From: Gammaproteobacteria bacterium | GTDB lineage: Bacteria > Pseudomonadota > Gammaproteobacteria > Arenicellales > Poriferihabitantaceae | Length of the DNA: 36,334 bases | Direction: 5' to 3' | NCBI GenBank assembly: GCA_030590945.1 | Contig: JAUVBY010000010.1 | Coordinates: 1-36,334 of the forward strand | Shown here: positions 1-9,489 of the stretch, piece after piece | How the letters are laid out: the number at the start of each line of letters is the position of its first letter | How positions within the stretch are numbered: the first letter of the stretch is position 1 | The notes under the pieces: model-generated | What the model saw: the letters and a program-made list of their open reading frames with translations, nothing else | What the model was told of the DNA's origin: nothing | Database searches by the model: none | Made by a program: the position numbers and the translations under genes

Positions 1-2
1 CT

Positions 3-278
3 TTTCACGATTCCAGCCCTGCTTCCATTCGTTCGCGCCTGTTTATGCAATTATTCAATCCGGTACTGTGGCATAACAATTTAAACCATGTGGTTGATCA
101 GGGCGTCAATTTGATCATTGAGTTTGGCGGTGGGATCGGAAAAGGTGAAAGTGCAGCTGATAAACGTCCTAACCTCGAAGGAATCGTTAAAAAAACCTTC
201 CGCCGGCATGAATCACCACCCCGGCACCTCGCGGTTATTAACATTAAATCACTGGAAAATGCATTAAGCGAGGTATAA
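3..278 (+). CDS. ACP S-malonyltransferase (FabD-like), 3' fragment
   Basis: The reading frame is already open at base 3 and runs to the TAA at 276-278, so this is the C-terminal ~91 residues of a gene starting outside the window. The ORF track begins at an internal ATG (45). The visible part, with RSRLFMQLFNPVLWHNNL and then an EFGGG motif ahead of LEGIVKKT, matches the last segment of malonyl-CoA:ACP transacylases, where 'QL..PVRW' and 'E.GPG..L.GL.K' are conserved. That enzyme loads malonyl units onto acyl carrier protein in the cytoplasm. The stretch GKGESAADKRPN between the glycine motif and the last helix is longer than in classical FabD, so a specialised or secondary-metabolism acyltransferase is possible. 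The catalytic Ser and His region is not in the window. Family call fairly good, exact substrate uncertain. Confidence 0.6.
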   Translation, partial: FHDSSPASIRSRLFMQLFNPVLWHNNLNHVVDQGVNLIIEFGGGIGKGESAADKRPNLEGIVKKTFRRHESPPRHLAVINIKSLENALSEV

Positions 279-387
279 GAAACTTGTAACCTCAGGTTTT
301 ATGTTTTAATATCGATTCTGAATTCGCATAAAGCAATGCACATAAACAATTGATCAAAATAAATAATTAGCTTCTAAAGAGGGTATT

Positions 388-1011
388 ATGACTAAATTAC
401 AGTCAACTGAGAAAACCTTGTTACCAGGCGTAAAAATAGTATTGGCCTGCTGCCTGCTGGCCGTCAGTTCAACTACTTTTGCTGATTCACACTCTGCTGA
501 TTCGCAAACCACCTGGTTCGGTGAAGTCGCCGATGGCGAGTGGTTAGCCGGCATTAAACTGGGAGGAATCGCACCTGATATTGGTGGCCATGACGACGCT
601 TTCACGGGCACCGTAATGCTAGGCTATCAGTTCTCCAGACCTGCTGGAGACAGAGGACGATCATCAATCGAGTTCGAATTCAGCACCTCGGATGATGCTG
701 ATATCGTCCCCGACGGAATTCGGGGTCCGGGAGAATACGATATACATACTTTTGGCGTATTTTTTAATTATCGCTCTCCGGGCACCGTCTACTTCAAAGG
801 CAAACTGGGCCTGCTTGATTCCAATGTAGATTCACGCTTTGATTCGGGCGAAAACATAAAATCCAATGATGCTAATTTCGCATTGGGTTTAGGCTTTGGC
901 GTACGTTTAGGCGGTAATGACAGCCGTACCGCGCTTGAAGCCGAATGGGTATCCAGCAGCGGCGACAATGATATCAACTATTATAATCTTGGCCTGAATG
1001 TTGAATTTTAA
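388..1011 (+). CDS. Outer-membrane beta-barrel protein (OmpA/OmpW-like barrel fold)
   Basis: 207 aa. Residues 1-32 form a signal peptide (hydrophobic IVLACCLLAV, cleavage near TTFA-DS). The rest alternates hydrophobic and polar residues in short strands separated by Gly/Asp-rich turns. It ends in ...LNVEF, the terminal phenylalanine recognised by the BAM assembly machinery. It therefore looks like a small 8-stranded barrel of the outer-membrane-protein beta-barrel family. The start is supported by an AGAGGG ribosome-binding site 6 bases before ATG. The gene stands alone, downstream of the acyltransferase fragment by ~110 bp and closed by a strong terminator. No catalytic motif is visible. It may be structural or a minor porin; specific function unknown. 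Confidence 0.72.
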   Translation: MTKLQSTEKTLLPGVKIVLACCLLAVSSTTFADSHSADSQTTWFGEVADGEWLAGIKLGGIAPDIGGHDDAFTGTVMLGYQFSRPAGDRGRSSIEFEFSTSDDADIVPDGIRGPGEYDIHTFGVFFNYRSPGTVYFKGKLGLLDSNVDSRFDSGENIKSNDANFALGLGFGVRLGGNDSRTALEAEWVSSSGDNDINYYNLGLNVEF

Positions 1012-1072
1012 TCCCTGAGCAATTGTGAGATAATGCGCCGTTCTGTCGACACAATATCGACAGGGCCAGCAA

Positions 1073-1096
1073 AGCCCGGTTTTACCGGGCTTTTTA
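1073..1096 (+). terminator. Rho-independent terminator after the barrel gene
   Basis: Perfect 8-bp stem AGCCCGGT / ACCGGGCT around a TTT loop, followed by a T run. It lies ~60 bp past the barrel gene stop and ends its transcript before the LeuB-like gene. Confidence 0.88.
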
Positions 1097-1133
1097 CTGG
1101 TCTGCGCAAGCACCACACCACTATACTTAATAC

Positions 1134-2225
1134 ATGACTACCCACAAAATTGCATTACTGGCCGGTGACGGCATTGGCCCTGAAATCATGAAGCAAGCCG
1201 AAAAAGTATTAGCGGCGGTAGCTTCTCGTGGTACGGTTAAATTTGAACTCATGCCTGCCCTGTTCGGTGCCAGCGCCTGGTTTGAAGTGGGCCACAGCCT
1301 GCCTCAGGAAACCCTGGATATTTGCGACAAAGCTGACGCCATTTTAAAGGGCACGATTGGTCTTAACCATGCGGATACTGAAAAAATACCGGTTGAAGAA
1401 CGCCCTGAACGCGCCGGCCTGCTTCCATTGCGCAAACATCTGGATACCTATGCGAATTTTCGACCGGTCTATCTGCCTGAAGGGCTCAAACACTTCTCGC
1501 CTTTAAAGCCTGAAATCATCGGTGATGGCATCGACATCATGATTATTCGAGAATTGGTTGGCGGCCTCTATTTTGGTGATAAAAAACTCGGGGTGGACGA
1601 AAATGGCCAACGCTATGCGATCGAAACACTCGAATACACAGAGTTTCAAATCGAACGTATTTTACGCGTCGCATTCGAAACCGCTCGCAAGCGTAAAGGT
1701 GTGCTGCACAATATACACAAAAGTAACGTGCTTAAATCCAGCGTCCTATGGAATGAAATACTCCATGAAATCAAAGATGAATACGCTGATGTTCATGTTG
1801 TGCACATGCTGGTTGATGCGGCGGCCACCTATTTATGCCTGAACCCCGGTCAGTTTGATGTGATGGTGATGGAAAATATGATGGGCGATATTCTCAGCGA
1901 TCAGGGAGGCGGCATTTTAGGCTCTCTTGGCTTGATGCCATCTGCATGTATCGGCCCGGTTAAAGCGTATTACGAACCTTCTCATGGTTCCGCACCGGAT
2001 ATCGCCGGGCAAAACATCGCCAACCCTTATTCCATGCTCGGTTCGGTAGCGATGATGCTTGAATACAGTTTTGGTATGAAGGCAGAATCACAGGAAATAT
2101 TTAATGCCATGGAAGCCCTGTTTGTTGAAGGCTTCACCACGCCGGATCTCAGACAGCCCGGTATAAACAATAAAATGATCAGCACCGATGAATTTGGTGA
2201 TCGCGTGGCCGCTGCATTAGTTTGA
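1134..2225 (+). CDS. Isopropylmalate/isocitrate-type beta-decarboxylating dehydrogenase (LeuB-like)
   Basis: 363 aa, the usual LeuB length. Family features visible: LLAGDGIGPEI at the N-terminus (nucleotide-fold start), LLPLRKHL with ANFRP (substrate-binding arginines), RELVGGLYFG (LeuB-type, unlike IDH 'RENTEDIY'), HKSNVLK (catalytic lysine region), MGDILSD (metal aspartates) and EPSHGSAPDIAG (NAD-binding loop). These enzymes oxidise and decarboxylate a 2-hydroxy-3-carboxy acid using NAD. Some positions differ from typical LeuB: MENMMGDILSDQGGG instead of N-L/F-GDILSDEA, and no leuA/leuC/leuD neighbours. The true substrate could therefore be 3-isopropylmalate or a related malate derivative. 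A TATACT hexamer (1122-1127) sits so close to the ATG that a leaderless transcript is possible; no Shine-Dalgarno is visible. Family certain, substrate not. Confidence 0.8.
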   Translation: MTTHKIALLAGDGIGPEIMKQAEKVLAAVASRGTVKFELMPALFGASAWFEVGHSLPQETLDICDKADAILKGTIGLNHADTEKIPVEERPERAGLLPLRKHLDTYANFRPVYLPEGLKHFSPLKPEIIGDGIDIMIIRELVGGLYFGDKKLGVDENGQRYAIETLEYTEFQIERILRVAFETARKRKGVLHNIHKSNVLKSSVLWNEILHEIKDEYADVHVVHMLVDAAATYLCLNPGQFDVMVMENMMGDILSDQGGGILGSLGLMPSACIGPVKAYYEPSHGSAPDIAGQNIANPYSMLGSVAMMLEYSFGMKAESQEIFNAMEALFVEGFTTPDLRQPGINNKMISTDEFGDRVAAALV

Positions 2226-2387
2226 ATACTCCACTGGCACTGAATCTGTTGTTTTTCCCCTTAAATCACGGTACATAATAAATATTCGAGGTAACTATAA
2301 TAATATTTACCGTCCATTTACACAAAATATATCAAATTAGAGATATAAGGCATTTATAATCGTGTCTTCGCCGATATAAACCGCCCG
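2226..2387 (+). promoter_or_regulatory. AT-rich leader/promoter region of the methylmalonyl-CoA operon
   Basis: 162 bp without a gene and strongly AT-rich. A perfect TATAAT occurs at 2355-2360, which would start RNA about 20 nt before the mutase ATG. No convincing TTGACA lies at the right distance and no Shine-Dalgarno precedes the ATG. A further TATAATAATATT stretch lies near 2296. Most likely the operon promoter is here, but the exact boxes are uncertain. Confidence 0.4.
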
Positions 2388-4520
2388 ATGACGCATTTTA
2401 AACACAGCCCATACCAGGATTGGGAATCCCTTGCTCTTAAGGAGCGACGTAAAGAAGCCCCTGACGAGATGTTGCACACCACGCTCGAAGGCATCGAGCT
2501 AAAACCATTGTATACCGCTGCGGACCTCGCCGAAATTGAATACCACGAGAGCCTTCCCGGTCTTGCCCCTTTCCTGCGCGGCCCACGCGCGACAATGTAT
2601 ACCGGCCGCGCATGGACAGTGCGACAATACGCGGGTTTTTCAACCGCTAAGGCCTCAAACGAATTTTATCGAAAAAATATAGCCGCCGGCCAGACCGGGC
2701 TTTCGATTGCGTTTGATCTTGCAACCCATCGCGGATACGACTCGGATCATCCGCGCGTGGAAGGTGATGTCGGTAAAGCAGGCGTCGCCATCGACTCGGT
2801 TGAAGACATGAAAACCCTGTTTGACCAGATCGAGCTGGATAAAATGTCGGTATCGATGACCATGAACGGCGCGGTTCTTCCTGTAATGGCCATGTTTATT
2901 GTCGCTGCAGAAGAACAGGGTGTTAAGCCTGAGCAGTTATCTGGCACCCTGCAGAACGATATCCTTAAGGAGTTTATGGTTCGCAACACCTATATCTACC
3001 CGCCCGAACCTTCAATGCGCATAGTGTCAGATATCATCTCCTACACCGCCACGAATATGCCCAAATTTAACCCGATTTCTATCTCGGGATACCATATGCA
3101 GGAAGCAGGGGCGACCTGCCTTCAGGAGCTTGCGTTTACCATTGCCGATGGCATTGAATACGCCCGCGCCGCACGAAATAACGGGCTGGATATCGATGCG
3201 TTTGCGCCCCGCCTGTCATTCTTTTTTGCAATCGGCATGAATTTTTTCATGGAAATTGCCAAGCTGCGGGCAGCACGCGTATTATGGGCGGAATATATCG
3301 ATAAACTGTTCAAACCGAAAAACCCCAAGTCGCTGATGCTGCGCACGCATTGTCAGACATCCGGCGTCAGCCTGACCAGCAAAGACCCGTATAACAACGT
3401 AGTACGTACCACAATCGAGGCCATGGCTGCGGTGCTCGGCGGCACGCAGTCATTACACACTAACTCGTTCGATGAGGCGCTCGCCCTGCCCTCTGAGACA
3501 TCCGCGCGCATTGCCCGCAATACGCAGCTCATTATCCGTGATGAAACCGAGATGACCAAAGTAGTCGACCCCCTGGGCGGTTCGTACTATATTGAATCAT
3601 TGACTCAAAGCCTGATCAACGAAGCGCGTAAAATTATTGACGAAGTCGAAGAAATGGGGGGCATGGCCCAGGCGGTTGTCAGCGGCATGCCTAAGCTTAA
3701 AATTGAAGAATCTGCTACCATACGTCAGGCGCGAATTGATAAGAATGAAGATGTCATCGTGGGCGTGAATAAATTTCAGTCGGATGATGAACAGCAGCTT
3801 GATGTACGGGTCATTGACAACCAGCAGGTTCGAGTGGGCCAGCTTAAGCAAATTGATGAAATCCGAAGTACGCGCAATGCGAGTGTGGTGAATTCCGCGC
3901 TCAAATCGCTCAGTGCGGCAGCAGAATCAAACAGCAACCTTCTCGAGGCTGCCATTGTTGCGGCTCGAGCACGAGCGACGCTGGGCGAGATTTCTGATGC
4001 ACTGGAATCTGTATATGGTCGTCATCAGGCGCAGAACCAGTCGGTTGGAGGTGTTTACGGGCGGGCATTTGAACATAATGAGCAATTTATGGAACTGCAA
4101 TCACAAATATGCGAATTTGAGGAAGAGCATGGAAGACGCCCGCGAATTCTGGTCGCAAAACTGGGGCAGGATGGGCATGACCGCGGCGCCAATGTCATTG
4201 CCACTGCGCTGGCAGATATAGGCTTTGACGTTGATCTAAGCCCCTTATTTCAGACACCTGAAGAAATCGTTCGCCAGGCACTGGACAACGATGTTCATAT
4301 TATTGGAATATCAACCCAGGCGGGTGCGCACACCCAGTTGGTGCCCGAAGTGATGACACTACTCAAACAGCAAAGCATGAACGATGTCGTGGTGATTTGC
4401 GGTGGAGTAATTCCACCTCAGGATCACGCTGCCCTGTACGAAGCTGGTGTATCCGAAATTTTCGGCCCGGGCACCCACATACCCGATGCAGCTGCCAACT
4501 TACTTGACCATCTAAAATGA
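2388..4520 (+). CDS. mcm: Methylmalonyl-CoA mutase, adenosylcobalamin-dependent, single-chain
   Basis: 710 aa, close to E. coli Sbm/ScpA (714) and the mature human enzyme. It rearranges (R)-methylmalonyl-CoA to succinyl-CoA with coenzyme B12 in the cytoplasm. The N-terminal ~540 residues form the substrate barrel, with [16 protein letters not shown] (radical-shielding tyrosine) and SGYHMQEAG (catalytic histidine). A linker leads to the B12-binding domain with the base-off motif DGHDRG (D595, axial H597, G600) and the GGVIPPQD loop. Both domains are on one polypeptide, so no separate small subunit is needed. The stop overlaps the pccB start by ATGA, implying translational coupling. This gene opens the propionyl-CoA module mcm-pccB-pccA-meaB-mce. 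No Shine-Dalgarno is seen before the ATG. Very sure. Confidence 0.97.
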   Translation: MTHFKHSPYQDWESLALKERRKEAPDEMLHTTLEGIELKPLYTAADLAEIEYHESLPGLAPFLRGPRATMYTGRAWTVRQYAGFSTAKASNEFYRKNIAAGQTGLSIAFDLATHRGYDSDHPRVEGDVGKAGVAIDSVEDMKTLFDQIELDKMSVSMTMNGAVLPVMAMFIVAAEEQGVKPEQLSGTLQNDILKEFMVRNTYIYPPEPSMRIVSDIISYTATNMPKFNPISISGYHMQEAGATCLQELAFTIADGIEYARAARNNGLDIDAFAPRLSFFFAIGMNFFMEIAKLRAARVLWAEYIDKLFKPKNPKSLMLRTHCQTSGVSLTSKDPYNNVVRTTIEAMAAVLGGTQSLHTNSFDEALALPSETSARIARNTQLIIRDETEMTKVVDPLGGSYYIESLTQSLINEARKIIDEVEEMGGMAQAVVSGMPKLKIEESATIRQARIDKNEDVIVGVNKFQSDDEQQLDVRVIDNQQVRVGQLKQIDEIRSTRNASVVNSALKSLSAAAESNSNLLEAAIVAARARATLGEISDALESVYGRHQAQNQSVGGVYGRAFEHNEQFMELQSQICEFEEEHGRRPRILVAKLGQDGHDRGANVIATALADIGFDVDLSPLFQTPEEIVRQALDNDVHIIGISTQAGAHTQLVPEVMTLLKQQSMNDVVVICGGVIPPQDHAALYEAGVSEIFGPGTHIPDAAANLLDHLK

Positions 4521-6049
4521 CAGATATACTCCAGCAACTTGAAGATAAACGCGCCGCGGCCAGATTAGGTGGCGGGCAAAAACGCATCGATACACAGCAT
4601 GCCAAAGGCAAACTGACCGCGCGCGAACGCATCGACGTTTTGCTGGATGAAGGCAGTTTCGAAGAATGGGACACCTTTGTCGAGCACCGCTGCCAGGACT
4701 TTGGCATGAATAAGAATACTATCCCCGGTGATGGCGTGGTCACGGGCCATGGCACGGTAAACGGGCGCCTGGTCTTTGTTTATAGCCAGGATTTCACCGT
4801 ATTCGGCGGCTCGCTCTCGGAAACCAATGCCGAGAAAATTTGTAAAATTATGGACCAGGCCATCAAGGTACGAGCTCCTCTCATCGGAATCAATGATTCT
4901 GGTGGCGCACGCATTCAGGAAGGCGTCGCCTCGCTGGGTGGTTATGCCGAGATATTTCAGCGTAATGTGCTGGCTTCGGGCGTAATACCTCAGTTGTCGT
5001 TGATCATGGGGCCTTGCGCGGGAGGTGCCGTCTATTCTCCAGCCATCACTGATTTTATTTTCATGGTCCGTGATACTTCCTACATGTTTGTCACCGGGCC
5101 AAGCGTGGTAAAAACTGTGACACATGAAGAGGTAACCGCAGAAGAACTTGGTGGTGCGCACACCCATGCCACTAAATCCGGCGTCAGCGACGGCAGCTTT
5201 GAGAACGATATCGAAATCTTGATGATGTCACGAACCTTTATCGATTTGTTGCCGTCCAACAATACCTCTGGCGCCCCCTCCAGGCCATTTGATGATCCGG
5301 CTGATCGCACGGATTACTCGCTTGACACCCTGATCCCCGAAAATCCAAATGTGTCGTACGATATGTATGAAGTCATCAACAAAATTGTTGATGAGCAGCA
5401 TTTCTTTGAAATCAAGCCGGATTACGCAAAAAATATCATTATAGGATTAGGCCGCATCGAGGGTGATGTGGTGGGTATCGTCGCAAACCAGCCCAAAGTT
5501 CTGGCCGGGTGCCTGGATATCAATGCCTCGGTTAAGGCCGCTCGTTTTATTCGCTTTTGCGATGCGTTTAGCATTCCTATTCTAACCTTTGTTGACGTGC
5601 CTGGATTCATGCCTGGAACCGATCAGGAGTTTGGCGGCATTATTAAACACGGCGCGAAATTGCTCTATGCGTATGCAGAATGCACCGTACCCAAAGTCAC
5701 TATTATCACGCGCAAGGCCTATGGTGGCGCGTATGATGTCATGGCATCAAAACACCTGCGCGGCGATGTCAACTTTAGCTGGCCAAGCGCAGAAATTGCG
5801 GTAATGGGCCCTAAAGGAGCGGTCGAAATTATTTTCAGAGAAGACGCCAGGGACCCTGAGAAACTCGAGAAGCGTACGGAAGAGTATCGAGAAAAATTCG
5901 CCAATCCTTTTATCGCGGGCAGCCGCGGATTCATTGACGATGTCATCTTCCCTCATTCCACGCGTCACCGCGTTGCGCGTTCATTAAACATGCTCAAAAC
6001 CAAGAAACTTGAAAACCCGTGGCGCAAGCACGGCAATGTCCCCCTTTAG
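4517..6049 (+). CDS. pccB: Propionyl-CoA carboxylase, beta (carboxyltransferase) subunit
   Basis: 510 aa, the normal size for acyl-CoA carboxyltransferases. It transfers CO2 from carboxybiotin to propionyl-CoA, giving (S)-methylmalonyl-CoA. It shows the paired crotonase-like halves: the first carries [13 protein letters not shown] and [12 protein letters not shown] (oxyanion-hole glycines), the second [13 protein letters not shown] and [11 protein letters not shown]. The segment [13 protein letters not shown] is typical of propionyl-CoA rather than methylcrotonyl-CoA carboxylases. It overlaps the mutase gene by 4 bp and is 9 bp upstream of pccA, with which it forms the holoenzyme. A long antisense ORF (4565-5167) is a codon-bias shadow. 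Confidence 0.96.
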   Translation: MTDILQQLEDKRAAARLGGGQKRIDTQHAKGKLTARERIDVLLDEGSFEEWDTFVEHRCQDFGMNKNTIPGDGVVTGHGTVNGRLVFVYSQDFTVFGGSLSETNAEKICKIMDQAIKVRAPLIGINDSGGARIQEGVASLGGYAEIFQRNVLASGVIPQLSLIMGPCAGGAVYSPAITDFIFMVRDTSYMFVTGPSVVKTVTHEEVTAEELGGAHTHATKSGVSDGSFENDIEILMMSRTFIDLLPSNNTSGAPSRPFDDPADRTDYSLDTLIPENPNVSYDMYEVINKIVDEQHFFEIKPDYAKNIIIGLGRIEGDVVGIVANQPKVLAGCLDINASVKAARFIRFCDAFSIPILTFVDVPGFMPGTDQEFGGIIKHGAKLLYAYAECTVPKVTIITRKAYGGAYDVMASKHLRGDVNFSWPSAEIAVMGPKGAVEIIFREDARDPEKLEKRTEEYREKFANPFIAGSRGFIDDVIFPHSTRHRVARSLNMLKTKKLENPWRKHGNVPL

Positions 6050-6058
6050 CTCTCTATC

Positions 6059-8062
6059 ATGACACCCATGCCACTTTTTAAGAAAATACTGATCGCCAAT
6101 CGTGGTGAAATCGCCTGCCGCGCCATGCGTTCGGCCACCAATCTCGGCATTGCAACCGTCGCAGTTTATTCAGAGGCCGACAGCCGAGCTAAACATGTCC
6201 GTGAAGCTGACGAAGCCGTATTACTCGGTGGTAACGCGCCCGCTGAAAGCTATCTGAACATCGAGAAGATTGTGAACGCCTGTAAACAGACCGGGGCCGA
6301 CGCGGTCTACCCGGGTTATGGTTTTTTATCCGAAAATGCCGCATTTGCCATTGCCCTGGAAAAAGTAGGCATTACCTTTATCGGCCCGAATGTGCGTGCG
6401 ATCGAAGCCATGGGGGACAAAATTACCTCCAAAAATATTGCGGAAAAAGCCGGTGTAAATGTCATACCCGGGCATACCGAAGTGCTCAAGGATGCAGATG
6501 AGGCGGTTAAAATTGCCAACCGTATCGGCTACCCAGTCATGCTCAAAGCCACCGCGGGTGGTGGTGGCAAGGGTATGCGCGTCGCCTTTAATGATAAAGA
6601 ATGCGTCGATGGTTTCGCCCGCGCGCAAAGCGAAGGCCTGTCAAGTTTTGGCGATGATCGCCTTTTCATTGAAAAATATATCGAGCAACCGAGGCATATA
6701 GAGATCCAATTAATTGCCGATACCCACGGCAAAGTCATTACGCTCAACGCACGCGAATGCTCTATTCAGCGCCGCCACCAGAAAGTTATCGAAGAGGCAC
6801 CCTCACCTTATATTACCCCTGATACGCGTCGAATCATGAGTGAACAGGCGGTATTACTGGCCAGGGCCGTTGATTATGTCTCTGCCGGTACGGTTGAATT
6901 AATCGCAGATAAAGACCAGAATTTTTATTTCCTGGAAATGAATACACGCCTGCAGGTTGAACACCCGGTCACCGAATTGATCACCGGCATCGACCTGGTG
7001 GAATTGATGATCCGCGTGGCTGCCGGTGAGGCCCTGCCCCTCGAACAGGAAGATGTACAACTCGAAGGCTGGGCGATCGAATCACGTATCTATGCTGAAA
7101 ACCCGATGCGCGATTTTGTTCCCTCGATCGGGCGTCTTACGCGTTATGTAGAACCCGAACACAGCCAGATGGTGCGCGTGGATTCAGGCGTGGCCGAAGG
7201 TGATGAGATTTCGATGTACTATGATCCGATGATCTCTAAGCTCATCACCCACGCCCCGACGCGTGACCTGGCCATCGAAGCCATGCAACTGGCGCTGGAT
7301 GAATATACGGTACAGGGCGTTGAAACCAATATTGGTTTTTTATCTTCGATTCTTCAGCAGCCTCGATTCATTGCCGGCGATCTGGATACCGACTTCATCT
7401 CAGCTTTGTATCCGGAAGGGTATGATGAAACCACCTGCGTGCCTGATAATGTTAATTCACTCATTCCGCTGGCCGCTACACTACACTACCGTTATGCCCT
7501 TCGGGCAGCCGAGCTATCGGGGCAGCTACGCCACCATGCCTACCAGGTTCCCACAAAATGGGTTGTGGTTGATGATGCCGGCGAACATCATCCGGTGGAT
7601 ATTTGCCAGGATGAAAAACAAACCCGAATAGAATACTTTGGAAAACACTATTTCATTAAAGACCAATGGACGCCCGGGCAACCGCGTTATCGTGGTGAGA
7701 TTAATGGCCAGCCAGTGGCCGCGCAGGTGAAGCGCGAGCAGTACCGCTATGTAATCTCGCATAAAGGGTACAGCCTCAATGCCTGCGTTTTGACTCCGAA
7801 TGTTGCCAGACTATCTCGATTAATGCCGGAAAAGAAGGCGCTCGACCTGTCCAAATTCCTGCTTTCGCCCATGCCCGGTTTGCTCATTGGCCTCAAAGTA
7901 AAAGCCGGGGATCGAATTGACCAGGGAGATGAGCTGGTTATAATTGAAGCAATGAAAATGGAAAACTCAATCCGCGCTGAGAATGATTGTATTATAAAAG
8001 AAGTTTTCTGTGATTCAGGCTCTACACTGGAAGTGGATCAGAAAATTCTGGAATTTGAGTAA
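6059..8062 (+). CDS. pccA: Propionyl-CoA carboxylase, alpha subunit (biotin carboxylase + biotin carrier)
   Basis: 667 aa, the typical PccA length. It starts with FKKILIANRGEIACRAM, the biotin carboxylase N-domain. The ATP-grasp glycine-rich loop KATAGGGGKGMR and the catalytic segment EMNTRLQVEHPVTE follow. After about residue 450 comes the BT linker domain that joins alpha to beta subunits, and the C-terminus is a biotinyl domain with EAMKMEN; K633 is the biotin site. It carboxylates biotin using ATP and bicarbonate, then passes CO2 to PccB. An in-frame ATG at 6068 (MPLFKK) is an equally plausible start. It sits between pccB and meaB on the same strand. Confidence 0.96.
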   Translation: MTPMPLFKKILIANRGEIACRAMRSATNLGIATVAVYSEADSRAKHVREADEAVLLGGNAPAESYLNIEKIVNACKQTGADAVYPGYGFLSENAAFAIALEKVGITFIGPNVRAIEAMGDKITSKNIAEKAGVNVIPGHTEVLKDADEAVKIANRIGYPVMLKATAGGGGKGMRVAFNDKECVDGFARAQSEGLSSFGDDRLFIEKYIEQPRHIEIQLIADTHGKVITLNARECSIQRRHQKVIEEAPSPYITPDTRRIMSEQAVLLARAVDYVSAGTVELIADKDQNFYFLEMNTRLQVEHPVTELITGIDLVELMIRVAAGEALPLEQEDVQLEGWAIESRIYAENPMRDFVPSIGRLTRYVEPEHSQMVRVDSGVAEGDEISMYYDPMISKLITHAPTRDLAIEAMQLALDEYTVQGVETNIGFLSSILQQPRFIAGDLDTDFISALYPEGYDETTCVPDNVNSLIPLAATLHYRYALRAAELSGQLRHHAYQVPTKWVVVDDAGEHHPVDICQDEKQTRIEYFGKHYFIKDQWTPGQPRYRGEINGQPVAAQVKREQYRYVISHKGYSLNACVLTPNVARLSRLMPEKKALDLSKFLLSPMPGLLIGLKVKAGDRIDQGDELVIIEAMKMENSIRAENDCIIKEVFCDSGSTLEVDQKILEFE

Positions 8063-8086
8063 ACCTATACAAATTCTGCCCGGAAA

Positions 8087-9073
8087 ATGAGCACTAAACA
8101 GGAACTCGCGGCCAAGCTACTTGAGGGAGATCGCCGCGCGCTCTCAAAAGCCATTACTCTGGTTGAATCCAGCCATGCGCAAGATCGGGAAACCGCTCTG
8201 GCGCTACTCGATTCAATCATGCCCCACACAGGCAAAGCACGCCGAATAGCGATTTCGGGAAGCCCCGGCGTCGGAAAATCTACGTTCATTGAAGCTTTCG
8301 GTGAGTACCTTATTAATGCCGGCAAGCGCGTGGCCGTGCTCAGCATCGACCCCAGCTCCAGCCTGACCGGTGGCTCAATCCTGGGTGACAAGACACGCAT
8401 GCCCATGCTGGCAAATAACCCGGCAGCCTATGTTCGCCCTACGCCCTCAGGCAGTATGCTGGGCGGTGTAGCCAGGCGCACTCGTGAAGTCATCGCGCTG
8501 TGTGAAGCCGCCGGGTACAATACGATTCTGATCGAGACGGTAGGGGTCGGGCAATCAGAAACCGAAGCAGCCAATATGAGTGATTGTTATTTACTATTGC
8601 TGCAACCGGGCAGTGGCGACAGCCTGCAGGGAATTAAAAGAGGCATCATGGAACTGGCAGACCTGATTATTGTCAACAAAGCAGACGGCGTTTTGCTCAG
8701 TTCAGCGCAAGAATCTGCCACACAATATATGCGCGCACTCAGCCTGATGCAGGAAAGAATGCCCGGCTGGCAGTGCCCTGTCGTTTTATGTTCCTCGACC
8801 GAAAAAACCGGCCAGAGTGAAACCAGCGCTCAAATTGATGCCTATTTTTCGCATGCGCAAGCATCCGGAGCCTTCACGCAAAAGCGTCTCGCACAAAAAC
8901 TTTACTGGCTGGAAGACGAGACAATTGCTGACCTGGTAGATCGCTTTAAGCGAGATAAATCGATACAGGCGCGCTACGCAGAGGCCGTAAAACAACTCGA
9001 GTCGGGACGTTCTCCGGCCAGAATTGCATCAGAATTTGTATCTCTCCTTCTTAATAACTCCCAAAAATCATGA
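8087..9073 (+). CDS. meaB: Methylmalonyl-CoA mutase-associated GTPase MeaB (ArgK family)
   Basis: 328 aa G3E P-loop GTPase. The Walker A motif GSPGVGKST is at residues 58-66, DPSSSLTGGSILGDKTRM is the family signature after the base of switch I, ETVGVGQSE is the switch II region, and VNKADG provides guanine specificity (NKxD). MeaB protects and reactivates methylmalonyl-CoA mutase and gates adenosylcobalamin delivery. It lies 24 bp after pccA and overlaps the epimerase gene by ATGA, so mutase and chaperone are made from one transcript. The older name ArgK (arginine transport kinase) should not be used here. Confidence 0.95.
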   Translation: MSTKQELAAKLLEGDRRALSKAITLVESSHAQDRETALALLDSIMPHTGKARRIAISGSPGVGKSTFIEAFGEYLINAGKRVAVLSIDPSSSLTGGSILGDKTRMPMLANNPAAYVRPTPSGSMLGGVARRTREVIALCEAAGYNTILIETVGVGQSETEAANMSDCYLLLLQPGSGDSLQGIKRGIMELADLIIVNKADGVLLSSAQESATQYMRALSLMQERMPGWQCPVVLCSSTEKTGQSETSAQIDAYFSHAQASGAFTQKRLAQKLYWLEDETIADLVDRFKRDKSIQARYAEAVKQLESGRSPARIASEFVSLLLNNSQKS

Positions 9074-9474
9074 TCGGAAAACTTAACCATATTGCCATTG
9101 CTGTTCCAGATCTCGCTAAAGCCACCGAGTTTTATCACGATGTGCTCGGTGCCCGCGTAAGTGACCCCCAGGACCTGCCCGAGCACGGCGTTACCACGGT
9201 GTTCGTTGAACTTGACAACACCAAACTGGAATTACTCTACCCTTTGGGTGAAAAGTCGCCCATTAAAAAATTCCTGGAGAAAAACACCGCGGGTGGTATT
9301 CATCACTATTGCCTGGAAGTTGAAGACATTGACGCGGCAATTTCACAAGCCAGAGCACATAATATACGCCTGCTGGGCGACGGTTTGCCCAAAATCGGCG
9401 CCCACGGTAAGCCGGTGATATTTATACACCCCAAAGATGCCCTGGGATGTCTGCTGGAATTTGAAGAAGTTTGA
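9070..9474 (+). CDS. mce: Methylmalonyl-CoA epimerase
   Basis: 134 aa, usual family length. It is a vicinal-oxygen-chelate (glyoxalase-fold) protein with two beta-alpha-beta modules: KLNHIAIAVPDL gives the first metal-binding His, HHYCLEVEDI the second, and LLEFEEV at the C-terminus contains the Glu ligand. It interconverts (S)- and (R)-methylmalonyl-CoA, linking the PCC product to the mutase substrate. The gene is translationally coupled to meaB by a 4-bp overlap and ends the module. Its stop is 10 bp from the convergent stop of the CAP-repeat protein gene. Confidence 0.94.
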   Translation: MIGKLNHIAIAVPDLAKATEFYHDVLGARVSDPQDLPEHGVTTVFVELDNTKLELLYPLGEKSPIKKFLEKNTAGGIHHYCLEVEDIDAAISQARAHNIRLLGDGLPKIGAHGKPVIFIHPKDALGCLLEFEEV

Positions 9475-9489
9475 TTAGCCCTGGCTAAT
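9474..9489. other. Short inverted repeat at the convergent gene junction
   Basis: ATTAGCC-CT-GGCTAAT is a 7-bp perfect inverted repeat straddling the ends of mce (plus strand) and the CAP-repeat gene (minus strand). It covers the last base of one stop codon and the whole of the other. It may act as a weak bidirectional transcription-end hairpin, but no T run follows on either strand. Confidence 0.35.

Noticed and set aside
350-357. Fnr-type site TTGATCAA before the barrel gene
   Set aside because: Fnr boxes need four bases between TTGAT and ATCAA; this is a compressed 8-bp palindrome likely by chance.
4565-5167. 200-aa minus-strand ORF opposite pccB
   Set aside because: Lies wholly antisense to a certain gene, no ribosome site or family motif; a shadow of codon bias.
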